Shown here one piece after another: positions 7,728 to 11,521 of a stretch of DNA of 11,521 bases. Source of the DNA: JBDNFP01 sp041689775 (GTDB lineage: Bacteria > Bacteroidota > Bacteroidia > Cytophagales > Spirosomataceae). Location of the stretch: positions 1 to 11,521 of the forward strand of contig JBDNFP010000232.1 in NCBI GenBank assembly GCA_041689775.1, given 5' to 3'. Within the stretch, counting starts at the first letter, position 1, and each line of letters starts with the position of its first letter. Position numbers and translations under genes: made by a program. The notes under the pieces are model-generated. The model did not search any database and was not told the origin of the DNA. It was given only the letters and a program-made list of their open reading frames with translations.

Positions 7728-7770
7728 AAGTTTTCCAATTATCTACTTTCATTTGATTTTACTTAGTTCT

Positions 7771-8319
7771 ATGCCTCGTCTGCGATTAGTCCTGTATAAC
7801 ACTACTTTTTTTCTGGCTTGCTTACTGGTGTTTCTACTGGTGTTTGAAGGTTTTATTCAAATACCGGCTTGGTTACAGGTAGGAGGGAGGATGCACCCTC
7901 TTTTCCTTCACTTTCCCATTGTGCTGTTGGTGATTTATGGCCTATGGGTGGTTGTTTTCCCACGTTCAGGAAAGCACGAAACTCCCCAATGGGCCAACGA
8001 TGCTTTGTTGTTCGGGGCCTTTTCGGCGGTTGTTACTTCGTTAATGGGGTTACTTTTATCGCAGGAGGCTGGGTACGATACAGATGCCATTTTTTGGCAC
8101 AAATGGACCGGAGTATCAACAGCCTTTATTAGTTTAGCCCTGTATAGTTTTCGAGATAAACTGTTGCCAGGTTTGTTACCTACTAAGTTTATGTCCGCCG
8201 CAATAGTAGTCACCCTCCTTTCTGCGGGCCATTTGGGCGGCAATATTACGCACGGTGATGATTTTTTGGTAGCCCCAATATTACCCGATGAGGTCGCTCC
8301 TCAAGTACCGATGGACTAA
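7771..8319 (+). CDS. DUF2231-like membrane domain; N-terminal part of a split gene
   Basis: 182 residues from the ATG at 7771. A TTG at 7753 would add six residues but is less likely. Five hydrophobic spans (about 11-28, 45-63, 78-97, 113-126 and 141-153) carry histidines typical of DUF2231-like cytochrome-associated membrane modules: RMHPLFLHFP (40-49), FWHKWTG (108-114) and AGHLGGNITHG (152-162). These could be haem-b or quinone-side ligands, which is inference. After this module the frame stops at TAA 8317-8319. The next in-frame codons resume with a cytochrome c domain, so this looks like the membrane anchor of a longer protein cut by a nonsense codon. The residues just before the stop (DEVAPQVPMD) look like the usual linker, not a natural C-terminus. 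It follows the DUF1501 gene by 43 bp. Confidence 0.75.
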   Translation: MPRLRLVLYNTTFFLACLLVFLLVFEGFIQIPAWLQVGGRMHPLFLHFPIVLLVIYGLWVVVFPRSGKHETPQWANDALLFGAFSAVVTSLMGLLLSQEAGYDTDAIFWHKWTGVSTAFISLALYSFRDKLLPGLLPTKFMSAAIVVTLLSAGHLGGNITHGDDFLVAPILPDEVAPQVPMD

Positions 8320-8322
8320 GCG

Positions 8323-9915
8323 TTGGTCTTTGCTCACGTGGTGCAACCAATTCTGGAAGAAAAATGCGTGAGCTGCCATAATTCTAAAAAAGCCAAAGGT
8401 GAACTCATGATGATCACTGCCGAACTTCTGGTTAAAGGGGGTAAGAATGGTACGCCTTGGGACACCACCCAAGCTGATCTCGGCCTGATGATTCGGCGAG
8501 CTCATTTGCCCATGGATGATAAAAAGCACATGCCCCCTCGTGGTAAAGTGCAATTAACCGAAGATGAAATTCAAGTGCTTGAAAGCTGGATTCGGGGTGG
8601 TTCGAGTTTTACCGCGAAAGTACTCGATTTTCCAGCTGAGGGCCCTCTATTTGTCTTCGCTTCTAATAAATTAGGTGGGGAGGTGCAAGAAAAATATGAT
8701 TTCCCCTCCGTAAGTGACGCCACCATTCAAAAACTTACAACCGACTACCGGGTTATTGCTCCTCTTTCCATGGAGTCTCCTGGCTTATCGGTTAATTTCT
8801 ACAACGCAGCGGTTTTTTCGGGTAAGCAACTGGAAGAATTGTCTGACATCAAAGAGCAGATTGTTGAACTAGATGCTAGCACTATGCCCGTTAAGGATAA
8901 AGATTTGAGCACTATTGCTGGTTTTAAGAACCTCCGTAAGCTACTCTTGAATTTTACCGATATTACCGGCGCTACAATTTCCGAACTATCCAAACTTCCG
9001 CACCTACGGGATTTGTCGTTGACCGGGACGAGTGTGAAACTCGCCGATATTCAGACATTGAAAAATACTACTTCTCTGCGGACTATCTATCTGGCTAATA
9101 CGGGTATCCCTAACGAAGGATTTGTTCAATTGCGTAAGGAAATGGGTAAGATAGCTATTGAGTCTGGGTTTCGTTCTGACACGGTGGTGTTGAAACTGAA
9201 CCCTCCCCAAGTCGTAAACAAAGAGGCCGTCCTGACCGGAAAAGGAACGATACTTTTGAAACACCAAATCAAGGGCGCCGTCATCCGTTACACGATTGAT
9301 GGTACGGATCCTGACAGTGTAAATTCACCCATCTATAAAAACGGAATCGTTGTCAATGATAACGTGCAGGTGAAAGCCCGGGCTTTCAAACCGGGCTGGT
9401 ACGGTAGTGATATAGCCAAGCGTGCTTTTTACCGCATGGCCTACCGGGCCGATAGTATTCAGCTTCTTACTAGTCCCGCAGACGAATACTCGGGGAATAA
9501 CGGTAAGGTTTTGATTGACGGAGTGAAAAGTGATGGCGATTTCAAAAATGGTAAGTGGTTGGCATACAAAATAGTACCTCTTACGGCCGTACTGTCTTTG
9601 CCGAAGCCGGTTAACTCTAAGAAAATCACATTGAGTATGCTTCAAAACGTGGGAGGTTACATCTTTCCTCCTGTACGCGTAGAGGTTTGGGGAGGTACAG
9701 AAATAAATAATATGAAGCTACTAAGTACCTTAAAGCCTACTATGCCGACGCCCGATAATCGCCGAAACGACGGGTTAATGTTTGAATGCAGTTTTCCTCC
9801 TCAGCAATTAAAATATGTGAAAGTTGTAGCGGTTCCGTTGGCCAAATTACCCGCCTGGCATCAGGGCAAAGGGGAGCCCGCCTGGGTTTTTATGGATGAG
9901 GTCTTTATCAACTAA
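8323..9915 (+). CDS. cytochrome c, LRR-like, chitobiase-C-like and discoidin-like domains; C-terminal part of the split gene
   Basis: About 530 residues in the same frame as the membrane domain, starting directly after its stop. The first possible start is TTG 8323, with no visible ribosome-binding site. The first ATG (8407) lies beyond the haem motif. Domains: planctomycete-type cytochrome c (1-93) with CVSCH (15-19) and HMPPRG (69-74) as the likely Met-ligand loop; a leucine-rich-repeat-like region (about 165-275) with repeating 'L..L.L..T.I'; a chitobiase/beta-hexosaminidase C-terminal-like module (about 293-370) with IRYTIDGTDPDS and KARAFKPGW; and a discoidin-like beta module (about 376-530) with IDGVKSDGDF. 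No signal peptide is present, so haem attachment outside the cytoplasm requires the upstream membrane domain. If translated alone, the product would be cytosolic and non-functional. The domain boundaries are estimates. Confidence 0.7.
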   Translation: MVFAHVVQPILEEKCVSCHNSKKAKGELMMITAELLVKGGKNGTPWDTTQADLGLMIRRAHLPMDDKKHMPPRGKVQLTEDEIQVLESWIRGGSSFTAKVLDFPAEGPLFVFASNKLGGEVQEKYDFPSVSDATIQKLTTDYRVIAPLSMESPGLSVNFYNAAVFSGKQLEELSDIKEQIVELDASTMPVKDKDLSTIAGFKNLRKLLLNFTDITGATISELSKLPHLRDLSLTGTSVKLADIQTLKNTTSLRTIYLANTGIPNEGFVQLRKEMGKIAIESGFRSDTVVLKLNPPQVVNKEAVLTGKGTILLKHQIKGAVIRYTIDGTDPDSVNSPIYKNGIVVNDNVQVKARAFKPGWYGSDIAKRAFYRMAYRADSIQLLTSPADEYSGNNGKVLIDGVKSDGDFKNGKWLAYKIVPLTAVLSLPKPVNSKKITLSMLQNVGGYIFPPVRVEVWGGTEINNMKLLSTLKPTMPTPDNRRNDGLMFECSFPPQQLKYVKVVAVPLAKLPAWHQGKGEPAWVFMDEVFIN

Positions 9916-9944
9916 GCTGTACTTGGTCATAGATTCAAAACAAG

Positions 9945-9975
9945 AACGGGAGCCCGACACGATCAGACTCCCGTT
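9945..9975. terminator. convergent hairpin terminator between the cytochrome cluster and the collagen-like gene
   Basis: AACGGGAG (9945-9952) and CTCCCGTT (9968-9975) form a perfect 8-bp stem with a 15-base loop. It lies 29 bp after the cluster's stop and 27 bp after the stop of the opposing collagen-like gene. T-rich sequence follows on both strands (TTTATTC and TTCTTGTTTT). Its position between convergent genes supports a shared, two-way terminator. The T-tracts are imperfect. Confidence 0.7.
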
Positions 9976-10002
9976 TATTCGTCATTCCCCTATTGAATCA
10001 GC

Positions 10003-10590
10003 CTACTTTATCTTGTACTTTTCTATGGTACGGGCTCCCAATTGCAGAAGTTCTTTTACCTCGTTGTAGTCGGAAAAGTTAATATTTTTACTCACTTTGG
10101 CCGCTTTTGCAAAGTTAGCAGGTAAAATTACCACCCGAAATATCTGTTTTTGTGTCCACTTAGGCTCCAAAGTAGTCCGGTCAAACTGAGTATCGATAAA
10201 TACGCTGACGTCCAGAAATGTATGGTCGAAATTGTATTGTAGCGCACCCTGCGGCAGAAATTGGGTCTGTGGGAGCATTCGCCACACCGGGATTGTTTCG
10301 TTACCGGCGGCTACCGTTTCCCATTGGCGATAGACCAAAACAGCATCGGACTCAAATACCTCTACCTTGTCTTTGGGAAATTCAAAATAGATCCGGTAGT
10401 CATTCCCGGTGTTGAAGGTACCTTCAATATCAAACACAGAACCAAGAATATTGACGCCGGGGGTACCTTGTGGGCCTTGCGCTCCTTGAACTCCCGGTAA
10501 CCCTTCGAGACCTTCGGGGCCGGCTGGTCCCTGGCAACTGAGTAAGAACGCTGACCCGATTAATAAGGCAAATAAAATGATTTTTTTCAT
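10003..10590 (-). CDS. collagen-like lipoprotein
   Basis: 195 residues. The N-terminus MKKIILFALLIGSAFLLSC is a lipoprotein signal with lipobox LLSC and lipidated C19. Nine Gly-X-Y triplets follow directly (residues 21-47: GPA GPE GLE GLP GVQ GAQ GPQ GTP GVN), a short collagen-like stalk that could trimerise. The rest (48-195) is a globular domain rich in beta-prone and aromatic residues, without a family I recognise. It ends in a lysine-rich helix. The protein is expected on the outer membrane or cell surface. Similar short collagen-stalk lipoproteins are often annotated only as 'collagen-like protein' in Cytophagales. It has its own promoter (10669-10698) and ends at the convergent terminator. 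The function is unknown; adhesion or scaffolding is speculation. Confidence 0.82.
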   Translation of the reverse strand: MKKIILFALLIGSAFLLSCQGPAGPEGLEGLPGVQGAQGPQGTPGVNILGSVFDIEGTFNTGNDYRIYFEFPKDKVEVFESDAVLVYRQWETVAAGNETIPVWRMLPQTQFLPQGALQYNFDHTFLDVSVFIDTQFDRTTLEPKWTQKQIFRVVILPANFAKAAKVSKNINFSDYNEVKELLQLGARTIEKYKIK

Positions 10591-10668
10591 AGCTTATTTT
10601 TGTGTTTAAAGAGTAAATGGATGGTAGATAATGACCTCATGGCTAGAGTTTGCAGTTTATGCTTTAAT

Positions 10669-10698
10669 CAAAACTATGGTTTTGACAATTTATTGCAA
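10669..10698 (-). promoter_or_regulatory. Bacteroidota promoter of the collagen-like gene (-33 and -7)
   Basis: On the minus strand, TTG (10698-10696) is followed after exactly 19 bases by TAGTTTTG (10676-10669), matching the Bacteroidota consensus TTG-N19-TAnnTTTG. Transcription would begin near 10663 and give a leader of about 72 nt before the ATG at 10590. It is the best complete promoter match I found in the window. Confidence 0.6.
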
Positions 10699-10874
10699 GT
10701 TAGACCCCTACTGTCCGGTTAAGTTTAATTTATGTACCATAATTTTTATTCGTTTTAATGCAGAGTACTATTCTCTTCTTGACGGTATTAAATAATTGGT
10801 AAAATGAACAGATTCTAGTACTATCGGGTTCTCTACATGAAATAAATGTTTTCATTTAACTATCCTTTTTCGTT

Positions 10875-11297
10875 ATGATCAATAGAAAAGCAACCGCCGT
10901 TTGGAAAGGTACCGGTAAAGAAGGTACTGGTGTTTTAAGTACTCAGAGTACCGTACTTTCTGATATTCAATACTCATTTAATACTCGTTTTGCTGATGGG
11001 GTAGGTACCAACCCCGAAGAGCTAATAGCCGCTGCCCACGCGGGTTGTTTTGCCATGAAGCTAAGCTTTGATTTGAACGCTGCCGGTTACACAGCTGATG
11101 AGATTACCGTATCGGGCACCGTTTCCTTAGATCCGGCCAAAGGTGAAGTGGTAAAATCACATCTTGTACTAAAAGCTAGTATCCCTAACATTGGCGCGGA
11201 TGAATTCGCCAAGATTGCCGAAGGTGCAAAGAAAGAGTGTCCGATCTCTAAGCTCTTGAATACCGAGCTAACCCTGGACGCCGAGCTTTTATCGTAG
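10875..11297 (+). CDS. osmC: OsmC-family organic hydroperoxide reductase
   Basis: A cytosolic thiol peroxidase of 140 residues, the normal OsmC length. The two redox cysteines are in place: C58 within NPEELIAAAHAGCFAMKLS (46-64) and C122 within KKECPISKLLN (119-129). R38 in FNTRF (35-39) matches the active-site arginine of E. coli OsmC. The family reduces organic hydroperoxides to alcohols using the cysteine pair, often recycled by a lipoyl or thioredoxin-type partner. The closeness to OsmC rather than Ohr rests on the spacing and the 'LSTQSTVLSDIQYSFNTRF' segment (21-39). The ATG at 10875 is the only sensible start. It is a single-gene unit with a strong terminator at 11328-11356. I found no convincing promoter box. 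Regulation by osmotic or oxidative stress is known for the family but not visible here. Confidence 0.93.
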   Translation: MINRKATAVWKGTGKEGTGVLSTQSTVLSDIQYSFNTRFADGVGTNPEELIAAAHAGCFAMKLSFDLNAAGYTADEITVSGTVSLDPAKGEVVKSHLVLKASIPNIGADEFAKIAEGAKKECPISKLLNTELTLDAELLS

Positions 11298-11327
11298 TTT
11301 GACTTCCTTTTTGATTTTCTTAAATAG

Positions 11328-11356
11328 AACATCACTCCATCGAGTGGTGTTTTTTT
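11328..11356 (+). terminator. Rho-independent terminator of osmC
   Basis: AACATCACTC (11328-11337), a CATC loop and GAGTGGTGTT (11342-11351) form a 10-bp stem with one G-U pair. A run of seven T (11350-11356) overlaps the stem's end. It begins 30 bp after the osmC stop. Confidence 0.88.
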
Positions 11357-11362
11357 ATAGAT

Positions 11363-11383
11363 AAGTTCTAACGCAGAATTAGT
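11363..11383 (+). repeat. 21-bp near-repeat, copy 2 (possible IS terminal sequence)
   Basis: AAGTTCTAACGCAGAATTAG plus T matches 2198-2218 at 19 of 21 positions. It lies between the osmC terminator and the stop codon of the transposase fragment (11402), which is where the element's end would be expected. Confidence 0.4.
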
Positions 11384-11401
11384 GGGTGTATTTCAGTTTT
11401 G

Positions 11402-11521
11402 TCAAGCAGCCGTTCTAATCTTGTTGACCACGTTGTCCCATTGGCCGCTGAGATTACAAGCCCTCAGGTTGAGTACGTTCTGGGCGTTTGGGATGGTCCA
11501 TCGTTGCCCTGAGAGCTTCAG
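11402..11521 (-). CDS. transposase, C-terminal fragment (ISKra4-like)
   Basis: The minus strand from the window edge to TGA (11404-11402) reads 39 sense codons, beginning LKLSGQRWTIPNAQNVLNLR and ending in RTAA. The pattern 'KLSGQRW...AQ..L.LR....SG.WD.VV..IR' is the usual C-terminus of ISKra4-type transposases, following an 'IES.H' block that would lie outside the window. The family call is from memory of this signature on a short stretch. The rest of the element lies to the right. It is unrelated to the transposase at the left edge. Confidence 0.6.
   Translation of the reverse strand: MKLSGQRWTIPNAQNVLNLRACNLSGQWDNVVNKIRTAA

Larger units (their letters stand above)
7771..9915 (+). pseudogene. 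membrane-anchored cytochrome c gene interrupted by one in-frame TAA (8317-8319)
   Basis: The two preceding entries are best read as one 715-codon gene whose codon 183 is TAA. The frame does not shift. Coding character and domain order continue across the stop (…PQVPMD-stop-ALVFAHVVQPILEEKC…), and 'ALVF.HVVQPIL..KC' is the normal lead-in to this cytochrome domain after a DUF2231-like module. A single substitution (for example GAA or CAA to TAA) would explain it. No other damage is seen in the downstream 530 codons, so the event is recent or is a sequence error. TAA is the normal stop of other genes here, so a changed genetic code is unlikely. Confidence 0.7.

Noticed and set aside
7753..7770. 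TTG start six codons before the membrane-domain ATG
   Set aside because: The ATG at 7771 gives a basic start (MPRLRL) directly before the first membrane span; the TTG extension adds nothing family-like and has no better ribosome-binding site.
10780..10808. TTGACG...TAAAAT sigma70-like promoter before osmC
   Set aside because: The spacer is only 15 bases, and Bacteroidota use a different consensus; no TAnnTTTG box was found at suitable spacing.

Overview
The window looks like a Bacteroidota chromosome, most likely Cytophagales (Spirosoma/Dyadobacter-like). The evidence is the gene families present (AlaA-type aminotransferase, VUT/YhhQ transporter, DUF1549/DUF1553 and DUF1501 proteins of the kind common in these genomes), Bacteroidota-type -7 boxes (TAnnTTTG), weak Shine-Dalgarno sequences and AT-rich spacers. 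The genus is an inference. No rRNA, tRNA or CRISPR array was seen.

Layout. Positions 1-95 hold the N-terminus of an IS630-like transposase (minus strand), cut by the window edge. Next come three minus-strand genes: a class I SAM methyltransferase (158-883), a queuosine-precursor transporter of the YhhQ family (1324-2121, with a strong terminator at 1204-1240), and an alanine/PLP aminotransferase very like AlaA (2355-3599, with a -7 box at 3631-3638). A divergent intergenic region then leads into a plus-strand cluster. It encodes a cytochrome-c lipoprotein with DUF1549/DUF1553 (3881-6205), a Tat-type DUF1501 protein (6273-7727), and a membrane protein locus of DUF2231-like domain + cytochrome c + LRR-like + chitobiase-C-like + discoidin-like domains (7771-9915). 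A convergent hairpin terminator (9945-9975) separates this from a minus-strand collagen-like lipoprotein (10003-10590). An OsmC peroxidase (10875-11297, plus strand) follows with its own terminator. The window ends in the C-terminal 39 codons of a second, unrelated transposase (ISKra4-like, minus strand).

The most notable region is 3881-9915. These families (named 'planctomycete-type' cytochrome and PSD1 domains) often sit together. They look like an envelope or extracellular redox/hydrolytic system: two haem-c proteins plus a secreted protein of the alkaline-phosphatase/sulfatase superfamily. To my knowledge the biochemical role is not established. The third gene is broken by a single in-frame TAA (8317-8319), which separates the membrane domain from the cytochrome and carbohydrate-binding-like domains. 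The reading frame and the apparent homology continue straight through it. This is either a recent nonsense mutation, a sequencing error or, less likely, readthrough.

The flanking IS fragments and a 21-bp near-repeat shared between one IS edge and the aminotransferase-transporter spacer suggest past transposition around this segment.
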